Shown piece by piece: positions 26,658-35,003 of a DNA stretch of 64,000 bases (positions are counted from its first letter, which is position 1; every line of letters begins with the position of its first letter). This DNA comes from Mycobacterium cookii (lineage in GTDB: Bacteria; Actinomycetota; Actinomycetes; Mycobacteriales; Mycobacteriaceae): the NCBI RefSeq assembly GCF_010727945.1, contig NZ_AP022569.1:4898001-4962000 (forward strand), given 5' to 3'. The translations under genes and the position numbers were made by a program. The notes under the pieces were generated by a model. That model was not told the DNA's origin. It saw nothing but the letters and a program-made list of their open reading frames with translations, and searched no databases.

Positions 26658-27614
26658 TTGACGAGTGGTGTGCCGAGGTTTGACAGGGCGACCGGCCGCG
26701 TGGTCGCCGTGATCGTGCTGCTGATCGCCATCGCCGCCGCGTTGCGCGGGTACCTTCCCGGCGCCGACCGCGGCGACCAGCGTCCACCGGACAGCGGCGC
26801 GTCGCTGGTCTACGTCGTGGCTCTGCTCGCCGTGTCAATGGGGATCGTGGCGGTCGCGCTCATCGCCCGCCTGCGCGACCCGCGCCGATTGCCGAGCACC
26901 GCCAGTGCTCTGTCGGAGAGGTTTTCCGACGGGCGCGGCCGGCCGCGGTGGCGGGTGCTGTTGATCGGTGCGGCGGTGCTGGTGACTTGGCTGGTGCTGG
27001 TGTGGCTGCTGTCGCGATTCTTCGTGCCGCACGGGGCCGGTCAGCCGCAGTCCGCGCCGCAGTCGGCCGCACCCAGTGCTGCTGCCAACGCGCCACGACG
27101 ACCCGAAGCGCCAGACGCGGGCCCAGATCGGAACGTGCTGCACTTGCTGATCGTCAGCACCGCGGTGATGTTCGCGATGATCATCGTGGGCGCGATCGCC
27201 AATGTTCGTCGGCGTCGGCGTCGGCGCGGCCGGCCGGCCGTCGACTCGACTGAAACACCGGGCCTGCCAGAGCCCGCGGTTGCGGCCCCGGCTCTGGTGC
27301 GGGCGGCCGAGAGCGGGCTGGCCGAAATCGAAGACACCGATCACGAACCGCGAGAGGCCATCATCGCGTGCTACGCGGCGATGGAACGCCAGTTATCGTA
27401 TTTCCCCGGCGCCGTTCCGCAGGACTTCGATACTCCGACAGAGGTTTTGGCCCGCGCCGTCGAACACCGTGCGTTGCACATCGACACCGCCGTCGAGCTG
27501 GTGAACTTGTTCGAAGAGGCCAGGTTCAGTCCGCACGTGATGGACGAGTCGCATCGGACGAGTGCGCTGCGGGTGTTACGGCTGGTTCTGGCCGAGCTGC
27601 GGAGTTCGGTATGA
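26658..27614 (+). CDS. Membrane protein with DUF4129 domain (Rv3166c-like), moxR3 operon
   Basis: A protein of about 318 residues, the length of M. tuberculosis Rv3166c (319). Seen: three hydrophobic segments (VVAVIVLLIAIAAAL; LVYVVALLAVSMGIVAVALI; LLIGAAVLVTWLVLVWLL), a Pro/Ala-rich loop, a fourth segment (LLIVSTAVMFAMIIVGAIA), an Arg cluster, and a cytosolic DUF4129 domain (CYAAMERQLSY, DTPTEVLARAVEH, LVNLFEEARFSPH). The frame is open from 26397; I choose TTG 26658, with GTG 26670 as the alternative. It is the first gene of the moxR3 operon, overlapping the next gene by ATGA. DUF4129 domains accompany MoxR/DUF58 systems and transglutaminase-like proteins; the exact role is unknown. Confidence 0.82.
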   Translation: MTSGVPRFDRATGRVVAVIVLLIAIAAALRGYLPGADRGDQRPPDSGASLVYVVALLAVSMGIVAVALIARLRDPRRLPSTASALSERFSDGRGRPRWRVLLIGAAVLVTWLVLVWLLSRFFVPHGAGQPQSAPQSAAPSAAANAPRRPEAPDAGPDRNVLHLLIVSTAVMFAMIIVGAIANVRRRRRRRGRPAVDSTETPGLPEPAVAAPALVRAAESGLAEIEDTDHEPREAIIACYAAMERQLSYFPGAVPQDFDTPTEVLARAVEHRALHIDTAVELVNLFEEARFSPHVMDESHRTSALRVLRLVLAELRSSV

Positions 27615-28093
27615 AAAAGATTGTCGCACTGGGCGTCTCGATTGTCTTGAGCGCGGAGCTGGCCGCGTTGTCGTTGCACGATCGCCGGTTCGTGCTGTGG
27701 GCGGCCGGCGCCGCGGCCCTGTTCGCCTTGGTCAACGTCCGTCAGGTGCTCGGCGCCGACGACGACCCTCCGCCGCCCCCGTCGGAGAATGCGCTGGAGG
27801 AATCGCTGCGGGGCTGGCTGTCTCGCACGCAGACGCTGATCCACCGGTCCGAATCCACCCGGGCGGACTGGGACCGGCACCTGCGCCCGATGCTGGCGCG
27901 ACGGTTCGCGATCGCGACCGGACAGAAGCAGACCAAAGACCCGACGGCCTTCGATGCAACCGGCCGAACGCTTTTCGGCGCGGAACTGTGGGCGTGGGTG
28001 AACCCGAACAACGTCGCGCAGACCGGTGCGCGCGAACCCGGACCGGGCCGGGCGACTCTGCAGGAAATTCTCGAGCGGTTGGAGCAGGTATGA
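27611..28093 (+). CDS. Rv3165c-like small membrane-anchored protein
   Basis: A 160-residue protein, the same length as M. tuberculosis Rv3165c. Seen: two N-terminal hydrophobic segments (IVALGVSIVLSAELAAL and FVLWAAGAAALFALVNV), then a cytosolic part with DDDPPPPPSENALEESLRGWL and helical sequence ending LQEILERLEQV. The ATG overlaps the DUF4129 gene's TGA (ATGA). No enzymatic motif is visible. It sits between the DUF4129 protein and the MoxR ATPase in a fixed mycobacterial order, so it is probably a membrane partner of the MoxR3 system. Confidence 0.85.
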   Translation: MKKIVALGVSIVLSAELAALSLHDRRFVLWAAGAAALFALVNVRQVLGADDDPPPPPSENALEESLRGWLSRTQTLIHRSESTRADWDRHLRPMLARRFAIATGQKQTKDPTAFDATGRTLFGAELWAWVNPNNVAQTGAREPGPGRATLQEILERLEQV

Positions 28094-28130
28094 CGGGGGG
28101 GGCGGGTATGAACGCGGATATGGGTCGAGG

Positions 28131-28134
<4 letters not shown>
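28090..28134 (+). CDS. 14-codon bridging minicistron (possible coupling ORF)
   Basis: An ORF MTGGAGMNADMGRG starts with an ATG that overlaps the stop of the Rv3165c-like gene (ATGA) and ends in a TGA that overlaps the ATG of moxR3 (ATGA). It spans the whole 37-nt gap, including a run of eight G (28095-28102). The moxR3 ATG has no good Shine-Dalgarno of its own, so translation of this mini-ORF could carry ribosomes across. The peptide itself is unlikely to have a function. Confidence 0.3.
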
Positions 28135-29099
<965 letters not shown>

Positions 29100-29104
29100 G
29101 TCCC

Positions 29105-30361
29105 GTGATCGAAACCCGGGATGTTCAACTGCATTGGCGCGCATCGAGTTTGACGCGGGCGATCGCGACCTGCGCGGCACTCGCGCTGGCCGCAGCGTTG
29201 ATCGGTTCGCGTTGGCAGCTGATCGCGTTCGCCGCGCCGCTGCTCGGCGTGCTGTGTTCGGTGAGCTGGCAGCGGCCGCTGCCCACGGTCACGGCGCATG
29301 CCGAACCCGGTTCGCAGCGTTGCTTCGAATCCGAACAGATCCGGCTGATCGTGTGGGCTGACACCGAAACATTCGGCGTCGCAGTAAAACTGACGGCCTC
29401 GGCCCCTGACGGGATGACTCTTGAGGTCGTGGAACGCACGTCGCGGGGACGGCAGACCGTCGTGACCAGCGCCGAACGCTGGGGCCGCTATCCGCTTCGG
29501 GCCACGGTCGAGGCCGTCGCGTATGGCGGGTTGCTGGTCGGGAAGGGCGCCGTCGATGTGACCGATGTGACAGTCTTCCCGCTGACGCCGCCGCAGGCGA
29601 CGATGCTGCCGCCGACGGAACTGCTCGACCGGCTGGGCACCCACTTGACCCGGCACATCGGCAGCGGCGTCGAATACGCCGACATCCGTGCTTACGTCCC
29701 CGGCGATCAGTTACGCGCCGTCAACTGGCCGGTGAGCGCCCGCCGCGGCCGCCTGCATGTGACTCAGCGGCTGACCGACCGGTCCGCCGACGTCGTCGTG
29801 CTGATCGACGGCTATCCGCAGCCGGCCGGTCCGGCGACCGATGCGACCGAGCGGATTGTCCGGGGTGCTGCGCAAGTCGTGCAGACCGCGCTGCGCAACG
29901 GTGACCGGGCCGGCATCGTCGCGCTCGGTGGCCGAAGGCCGCGCTGGCTGGGCCCCGACATCGGCCAGCGCCAGTTCTACCGGGTGCTCGATGCGGTTCT
30001 CGGTGCCGGCGATGAATTCGAAAGCACCACTGGGACATTGGCGCCGCGCGCGGCAATGCCACCAGGCGCGATCGTGGTGGGATTCTCCACGCTGCTCGAT
30101 ACCGAGTTCGCACTGGCGCTCATCGAGTTGCGCAGACGGGGCCACGTCGTGGTGGCCGTCGACGTGCTGCAGGGATCGCCTTTCCGGGCCGCTCAGGATC
30201 CGCTGGTGGACCGGATGTGGACGTTGCAGCGCTCGGCGATGTACCGGGACATGGGCACCGTCGGCGTCGACGTGGTGGCGTGGCAGGCCGACCGCACGCT
30301 GGACCAGTCGATGCGGGCGGTGCCCGATCACCGGCGACTGCCGGCAGGACGGCGGTCATGA
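29105..30361 (+). CDS. DUF58 (VWA-like) membrane protein, Rv3163c-like
   Basis: A 418-residue protein close to M. tuberculosis Rv3163c (about 423). Seen: an N-terminal pair of hydrophobic segments (AIATCAALALAAALIG, LIAFAAPLLGVLCSV), a beta-rich central part, the DUF58 signature YVPGDQLRAVNWPVSARRGRL, and a VWA-like domain starting VVVLIDGYPQPAG. The metal-site DxSxS motif of a true VWA domain is reduced to DGYPQ, so metal binding is doubtful. DUF58 proteins are the usual clients or partners of MoxR ATPases. The GTG start lies 5 nt after moxR3, and the stop overlaps the next ATG (ATGA). Confidence 0.9.
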   Translation: MIETRDVQLHWRASSLTRAIATCAALALAAALIGSRWQLIAFAAPLLGVLCSVSWQRPLPTVTAHAEPGSQRCFESEQIRLIVWADTETFGVAVKLTASAPDGMTLEVVERTSRGRQTVVTSAERWGRYPLRATVEAVAYGGLLVGKGAVDVTDVTVFPLTPPQATMLPPTELLDRLGTHLTRHIGSGVEYADIRAYVPGDQLRAVNWPVSARRGRLHVTQRLTDRSADVVVLIDGYPQPAGPATDATERIVRGAAQVVQTALRNGDRAGIVALGGRRPRWLGPDIGQRQFYRVLDAVLGAGDEFESTTGTLAPRAAMPPGAIVVGFSTLLDTEFALALIELRRRGHVVVAVDVLQGSPFRAAQDPLVDRMWTLQRSAMYRDMGTVGVDVVAWQADRTLDQSMRAVPDHRRLPAGRRS

Positions 30362-30813
30362 ATCGGGCGATGACGGCGCACCTGCTGGCAGTGGCATCGG
30401 GTCTGGCGATGGTCGCCGTCGTGGGAACCGGAACCCACGGACCGCCCGGCGTCGCGGCGGTCTCGGCCGGGGCCGCTGTCGTGGTCGCCGTCGTACTTCG
30501 CCCGGTCGCCACGCTGGCGGTGCTGCTCACCGTCGCGGTGATCGCGCTGTCGAGCCCGGACGCCGCCCTGGTCGGGATGTCCGGGTTGTTCGCGGCCGTG
30601 TACCTGGTGCTGCGGCACGCGGCCGCCGGCTCTGTCGGCCTGAATTCCGTCAGCGGAGCAACCATGGTGTCGGCCGTCGGCTTCACGCTTGTCGGCGTGG
30701 TCGCGACGGCGTTCCCGCTGCAGCTGCCGTGGTTGCCACTGCTGGCGCCGTTGGCTGTGTTTGCTATTTACCTGCTGGCCACCCGCCCGTTCCTGCGGGA
30801 CGAAGACGGTTAG
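30358..30813 (+). CDS. Integral membrane protein (Rv3162c-like)
   Basis: A 151-residue hydrophobic protein, the last gene of the moxR3 operon. Seen: about five membrane helices (LLAVASGLAMVAVVG; VAAVSAGAAVVVAVVL; TLAVLLTVAVIALS; MVSAVGFTLVGVVATAF; LLAPLAVFAIYLLA) and a short charged end. The ATG overlaps the DUF58 stop. It matches Rv3162c (about 160 aa) in place and type. Function unknown; probably a structural partner in the MoxR3 membrane system. Confidence 0.85.
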   Translation: MNRAMTAHLLAVASGLAMVAVVGTGTHGPPGVAAVSAGAAVVVAVVLRPVATLAVLLTVAVIALSSPDAALVGMSGLFAAVYLVLRHAAAGSVGLNSVSGATMVSAVGFTLVGVVATAFPLQLPWLPLLAPLAVFAIYLLATRPFLRDEDG

Positions 30814-30919
30814 CAGTTTGCTGGCGAACGTTATCGGGCCGGACTGTACCTCGGGCGCGGCGAGTTGAAAAGAATTCTCATCGTGGCGAATGCCTCGGTA
30901 ATCGGGTGACCAAAGCGCC

Positions 30920-30948
30920 TTGACCAGCATCGGGCTGGCGGCCACAAT
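30920..30948 (+). promoter_or_regulatory. Candidate promoter for leaderless small-protein gene
   Basis: TTGACC (30920-30925) and CACAAT (30943-30948) are separated by 17 nt. Transcription would begin about 7 nt later, at the ATG 30955 of the 83-aa gene, which has no Shine-Dalgarno. A leaderless mRNA is therefore likely by inference. Confidence 0.4.
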
Positions 30949-30954
30949 ATCGGG

Positions 30955-31206
30955 ATGCCGCAAGAAGAGCGGGTGTTGCTTCATGGGGTGCAACGTCGCC
31001 TCGCGAATAAGCACGCCGCGCTTCCCGTCGATCACATTGCCGCCGTCGTGCAGCACGCGTATTCGCAATTTCAGAGTTGCCGGGTACGCGAATTTCTGCC
31101 GTTGCTAGTTGAGCGCCGCGCCGAAGAAGAACTCGAGGAGCTCAGTTTCCTGCGCCCCGAACTCGCGGCGGCCGCGTTGGGGGAGTTGGGCGTCGCGGCG
31201 GTATAG
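30955..31206 (+). CDS. Small three-helix-bundle dimerisation-type protein
   Basis: An 83-residue soluble helical protein of a kind common in mycobacteria. The pattern is an N-terminal helix (EERVLLHGVQRRLANKH), a middle V-D-H-I-x-x-V-V-x-x-A-Y segment, and F-x-x-C-R-V-R-E-F-L-P-L-L-V-E-R-R-A. This matches proteins annotated as three-helix bundle dimerisation domain proteins. The ORF fits the local codon pattern and follows a promoter-like sequence. It stands alone in the 500-nt gap between the moxR3 operon and the FAD monooxygenase; the rest of that gap (30814-30919 and 31207-31312) shows no further gene. Function unknown, possibly regulatory or oligomerising. Confidence 0.7.
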   Translation: MPQEERVLLHGVQRRLANKHAALPVDHIAAVVQHAYSQFQSCRVREFLPLLVERRAEEELEELSFLRPELAAAALGELGVAAV

Positions 31207-31312
31207 CCGCCTGAACCACGTTGGTCGACCGCCGTTTTCGCATCGCGGGTTCCGGCCGTATTGCGGAGGTATGTCTGTACGGTAGGCCCGCATAGGGGTT
31301 GTCGGCCGGGGG

Positions 31313-32626
31313 GTGCGGGTGAGCAAGCTGGGGGCGCGAGCTGTCGTCTGCGGCGCGGGCATGGGTGGACTGCTCGCCGCGCGGGTGCTCGGTGATTTCT
31401 ACGACGGGGTGACTGTCGTCGAGCGGGACACGCTGACCGACGCCGGCGAGCAGCGTCGCGGAGTTCCGCAAGGCCGGCACTTCCACGTGCTGTGGAGCCG
31501 CGGCGCCCAGGAGCTGAGGCGACTGTTCCCCGGCATCCACGACGACCTCGTCGCCGCGGGCGCGGCCGTCTGCGACGACGGTGACCTGTCCCGGGTGTCG
31601 ATCCGGGTGGCCGGCCACGAGCTGAGCCGAGCGGGCAAATTCAGTGATCCGTCGGCGGTGACGTTGCACCTGCTGAGCCGTCCATTGCTGGAGGCCGAGG
31701 TCCGGCGGCGAGTCAGCGCCATCGACAACGTGGAGATCCTCGACGGCCACGACGTCGTCGAACCGATCGCGCCGACACCGCAACGGGTGACCGGCGCCCG
31801 TATCGTCAACCGCGAGACCGGTGTCGAGCAGCGACTGGACGCCGACCTGGTGGTCGACGCGATGGGGCGCGGCGGCCGTACCCCGGCCTTTCTGGAGGAC
31901 CTGGGCTACCAACGACCGGTCGTCGAGCGTTCCACGACGAGCGCCAACTACGCCAGCCTGCTGATGCGCATCCCCGAAGGCATCATCAAGGAGAAGATGA
32001 CCTTCGTCGTCCCGGAGCCGAAAAAGCCTACCGGCGGCGCGTTTTCGATGTACGAGCACGACACCTGGATCTTCACGCTGACCCGCGTCGCGGATAACGA
32101 GCCACCCGAGGACCTGACCGGAATGATCCGGATGGCAACGCAATTCGCACCTCCCGCGCTGCTGCGGGCGCTCAAGCGAGGCGAGACCATCAGTGAGATT
32201 TCGGTCTTTCGCTACCCAGGGGCGACCTGGCGGCGGTACGACAAGGTAGACCGGTTCCCCGCGGGCTTTCTGGTGTTCGGCGACGCGATCTGCAGCACCA
32301 ACCCGATCTACGGGCAAGGCATGACCGTCGCCGCGCTCGAGGCGAGAGCATTGCACGACGCGCTGGCCGAGGCCGACGGCGACCTGAGCCGACGGTTCTT
32401 CGCGCTGGCTGCCGAGCAGATCGGCCCGCTGTGGGCGTCCAACCAATTCAACGACCGCTACATGGACGACGGCAACCCGGAGCACGCGCCGTCGAAAGAG
32501 CTGCTGGACTTCCGCGAGGCAATGCTGTCCGCCGCTGAAAGCAGTCCGGCGATGGCCGAAAAGCTGTACCGGTCAATGAATCTCGTCGACCCGCCGACCG
32601 ACTACAGTCCGCTGTTGACCAGCTAA
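31313..32626 (+). CDS. FAD-dependent monooxygenase/oxidoreductase
   Basis: A 437-residue flavoprotein of the PHBH/geranylgeranyl-reductase-like group. Seen: the FAD dinucleotide motif CGAGMGGLLAARVL, VVERDTLTD (the E that binds ribose), the middle loop VDAMGRGGRTP, and the GD motif FGDAICSTNPIYGQGMTVA that contacts the FAD pyrophosphate. It would use NAD(P)H and O2 to hydroxylate or epoxidise a substrate, or reduce a double bond. The start is GTG 31313 (GTG 31319 possible). Its stop overlaps the convergent crotonase stop by a few bases. No partner gene points to the substrate. Confidence 0.9.
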   Translation: MRVSKLGARAVVCGAGMGGLLAARVLGDFYDGVTVVERDTLTDAGEQRRGVPQGRHFHVLWSRGAQELRRLFPGIHDDLVAAGAAVCDDGDLSRVSIRVAGHELSRAGKFSDPSAVTLHLLSRPLLEAEVRRRVSAIDNVEILDGHDVVEPIAPTPQRVTGARIVNRETGVEQRLDADLVVDAMGRGGRTPAFLEDLGYQRPVVERSTTSANYASLLMRIPEGIIKEKMTFVVPEPKKPTGGAFSMYEHDTWIFTLTRVADNEPPEDLTGMIRMATQFAPPALLRALKRGETISEISVFRYPGATWRRYDKVDRFPAGFLVFGDAICSTNPIYGQGMTVAALEARALHDALAEADGDLSRRFFALAAEQIGPLWASNQFNDRYMDDGNPEHAPSKELLDFREAMLSAAESSPAMAEKLYRSMNLVDPPTDYSPLLTS

Positions 32627-33402
32627 CGCTGCGGCGGAATCTGGCTGCGGTTGCGCTCGGTGACCTCCGCGAAGCGATCTTTGAGACCGGCCTGGTCCAG
32701 CGTCTGGGCACCGGCGATCGCCTGTTCGGCAGCCAGCGCCGCGTCGGTGGTTGTCGCCACCCCGGTGACGTAGATGTCCTTGAGGCCGGCCATGATCGGC
32801 GCGGGCACTTCGGCGATCTGCCCGGCCAACTCGACCGCCCGTGGCAGCAGTCGGTCGTGCGGCACGACTTCGGTGACCAGCCCGATGCGCTCGGCGCGGG
32901 CGGCGTCGACCACCTCGCCGGTCATCGACAGTCGACGTGCCATCGCCGCGCCGACCACCTGCGGCAGCCGCGCCGTCATCCCGCCGCCCGGCAGGATTCC
33001 GACCCGGGCGTGTGTGTCGGCGAAAACCGCACGCTCGGAAGCGATGAGGAAGTCGCAGCCCAGCGCCATCTCCAAGCCACCGGTGAACACCGCGCCGTTG
33101 ACGGCGCCGATGATCGGCTTGTGCATCAGTGCGGTCTGGCGGATGCAACTCTGCCGCTGGAACTGCTCGAAGTACACCGAGCCGAGTCGCTGCGCCGCTT
33201 TGAGGTCGACGCCCGCGCAGAATGCCGGGTCGGCTCCGGTGAGCACCACAACCCGCACCGACGGGTCGTCGTCCGATTCCCGCAACGCCGCGTAGAGCGT
33301 CTCGATGAGCTCGGGGCTCAACGCATTTCGTGCCGCGGGTCGATTCATGGTCAACACCCGGACCGCGCCGGTGTCGTCGCTGAGAACCAACGCGTCGGTC
33401 AC
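32623..33402 (-). CDS. Enoyl-CoA hydratase/isomerase family protein at end of nuo operon
   Basis: A 259-residue crotonase. Seen: FCAGVDLKAA for the first oxyanion-hole region, GAVFTGGLEMALGCDFLIASE for the second, and HARVGILPGGGMT; the catalytic acids typical of hydratases are not obvious, so isomerase or other crotonase activity is possible. It starts with GTG 33402, which overlaps the TGA of nuoN (GTGA), so it is co-transcribed and co-translated with complex I. In M. tuberculosis nuoN is followed by a PPE gene instead. Any functional link with NADH oxidation is inference: fatty-acid oxidation supplies NADH to this complex. Confidence 0.9.
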   Translation of the reverse strand: MTDALVLSDDTGAVRVLTMNRPAARNALSPELIETLYAALRESDDDPSVRVVVLTGADPAFCAGVDLKAAQRLGSVYFEQFQRQSCIRQTALMHKPIIGAVNGAVFTGGLEMALGCDFLIASERAVFADTHARVGILPGGGMTARLPQVVGAAMARRLSMTGEVVDAARAERIGLVTEVVPHDRLLPRAVELAGQIAEVPAPIMAGLKDIYVTGVATTTDAALAAEQAIAGAQTLDQAGLKDRFAEVTERNRSQIPPQR

Positions 33403-35003
33403 GAGATGAACTGCGAGGCCTGCCGAACGAGATCGAGCAGCGGCTGGGGGAACACACCCAAGCCGATGGTGACGATCGCGCACGCGGCGATGGCCGCCTT
33501 ACTCCAGAAGCTCGGCATCACAACGTGTACCGGCTCGGCATGCGCTTCGGTGAAGAACATCAGCACGATCACCCGGACGTAGAAGTAGGCGGCGACCGCG
33601 CTGGCCATCACACCGATGATGACCAGCGGCACCGCCCCGCCGCTGGCCGCTGCCTGGAACACCGCGAGCTTGCTGATGAACCCGCTGGTCAGCGGAATAC
33701 CGGCGAACGCCAGCAGGAACATCGAAAAGAGCAGGCCGACAACGGGATAGCGCTGCCCCAACCCGGCCCAGTGCGCCAGGGTGGCGTCCTCGTCACCGTG
33801 GGCGTCACGGATCAGGCTCACGACCGCGAACGCTCCCACAGTGCTGAAGCTGTAGGCGATGAGGTAGAACATCGTCGCCGCGAGACCGATCGAGTTGTCC
33901 GCGATCACACCGGTGAGGATGAAACCGACGTGCGCGATCGACGAGTAGGCCAGCATCCGCTTGACGTCGGTCTGGGTCACCGCCGTGACGGTGCCGACCG
34001 CCATGGTCAGGATCGCGATGGCCCACAACACTGGTCGCCATTGGTCTTGCAGCGGCGGCAGCGCCACGTAGAACACTCGCAGCAGCGCGCCGAACGCGGC
34101 CACTTTGGTGGCTGCGGCCATGAACCCGGTGATCGGAGTCGGCGCACCTTGGTAGACGTCGGGAATCCACGAATGGAACGGAACGGCGCCGACCTTGAAC
34201 AGCAGCCCGACCGACAACAGCGCAATGCCGAGCAACGCCGTCGAATGTTTCTGTTGGCCGGCTAGCGCGTCGGCGATGGCGGGCAATGACAATGTGTCGG
34301 TGGCGCCGTAGAGCAGCGCAACGCCGTACAGGAAGAACGCTGACGAGAACGCGCCCAGCAGGAAGTATTTCACCGCCGCTTCCTGGGATAGCAGGCGGCG
34401 ATGACGGGCCAGCCCGCACAGCAGATACAGCGGCAGCGACAGCACTTCCAGCGCCACGAACATGGTCAACAGGTCGTTGGCGGCCGGGAACACCAGCATG
34501 CCGCCGACAGCCAGCATCGTCAGCGGGAACAGTTCGGTCTGCGCCGCCCCGGCGCGTTCCGCTTCGTGTTCGGCGGCGCTGTCGGGCACCGCGGAGGCTT
34601 GCGGCGTGAAGGAGTCCAGGCCCGCGGGGGCGTGGACAGTCGCTGTCGCGGCGCCCGGGCCCGCGGCCGGGTTGTCGCCTCGGTAACGCTCGGCGAAGAA
34701 GAGGACGGCCAATACCGCGACCAACAGGATGGCGCCCTGCAGGACCAGGGCGGGGCCGTCGACCGCGAGCGCATTGAGCACGGCGCTGCGGCCCGGGGGG
34801 TCGAGTTGCCGACCGACGACGACGACCGCGACGAACGCGGCGATCAGACCGCCGAGCGCGAGGAGAACCTGTGTGCCGTAGCGGACGCGGCGGGGCAGGA
34901 AGGCCTCGACCAGAACACCGGCGATGGCGATACCGAAGACGATGAAAATCGGTGACAGCAGCCCATATTCGACGCTCGGAGTGGGCATGGGAGTCGAGGT
35001 CAT
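33399..35003 (-). CDS. nuoN: NADH-quinone oxidoreductase subunit N
   Basis: NuoN, 534 residues, one of the three antiporter-like proton-pumping membrane subunits of complex I. Seen: many membrane helices, the conserved lysine-bearing helices (AAVKYFLLGAFSSAFFLYG) and WIPDVYQGAPTPITGFMAAATK, a hallmark of NuoN. A long Ala-rich loop at about residues 118-155 is typical of actinobacterial versions. The ATG overlaps the nuoM stop (ATGA), and its stop overlaps the crotonase start. It is the last nuo gene of the operon nuoA-N. Confidence 0.97.
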   Translation of the reverse strand: MTSTPMPTPSVEYGLLSPIFIVFGIAIAGVLVEAFLPRRVRYGTQVLLALGGLIAAFVAVVVVGRQLDPPGRSAVLNALAVDGPALVLQGAILLVAVLAVLFFAERYRGDNPAAGPGAATATVHAPAGLDSFTPQASAVPDSAAEHEAERAGAAQTELFPLTMLAVGGMLVFPAANDLLTMFVALEVLSLPLYLLCGLARHRRLLSQEAAVKYFLLGAFSSAFFLYGVALLYGATDTLSLPAIADALAGQQKHSTALLGIALLSVGLLFKVGAVPFHSWIPDVYQGAPTPITGFMAAATKVAAFGALLRVFYVALPPLQDQWRPVLWAIAILTMAVGTVTAVTQTDVKRMLAYSSIAHVGFILTGVIADNSIGLAATMFYLIAYSFSTVGAFAVVSLIRDAHGDEDATLAHWAGLGQRYPVVGLLFSMFLLAFAGIPLTSGFISKLAVFQAAASGGAVPLVIIGVMASAVAAYFYVRVIVLMFFTEAHAEPVHVVMPSFWSKAAIAACAIVTIGLGVFPQPLLDLVRQASQFIS

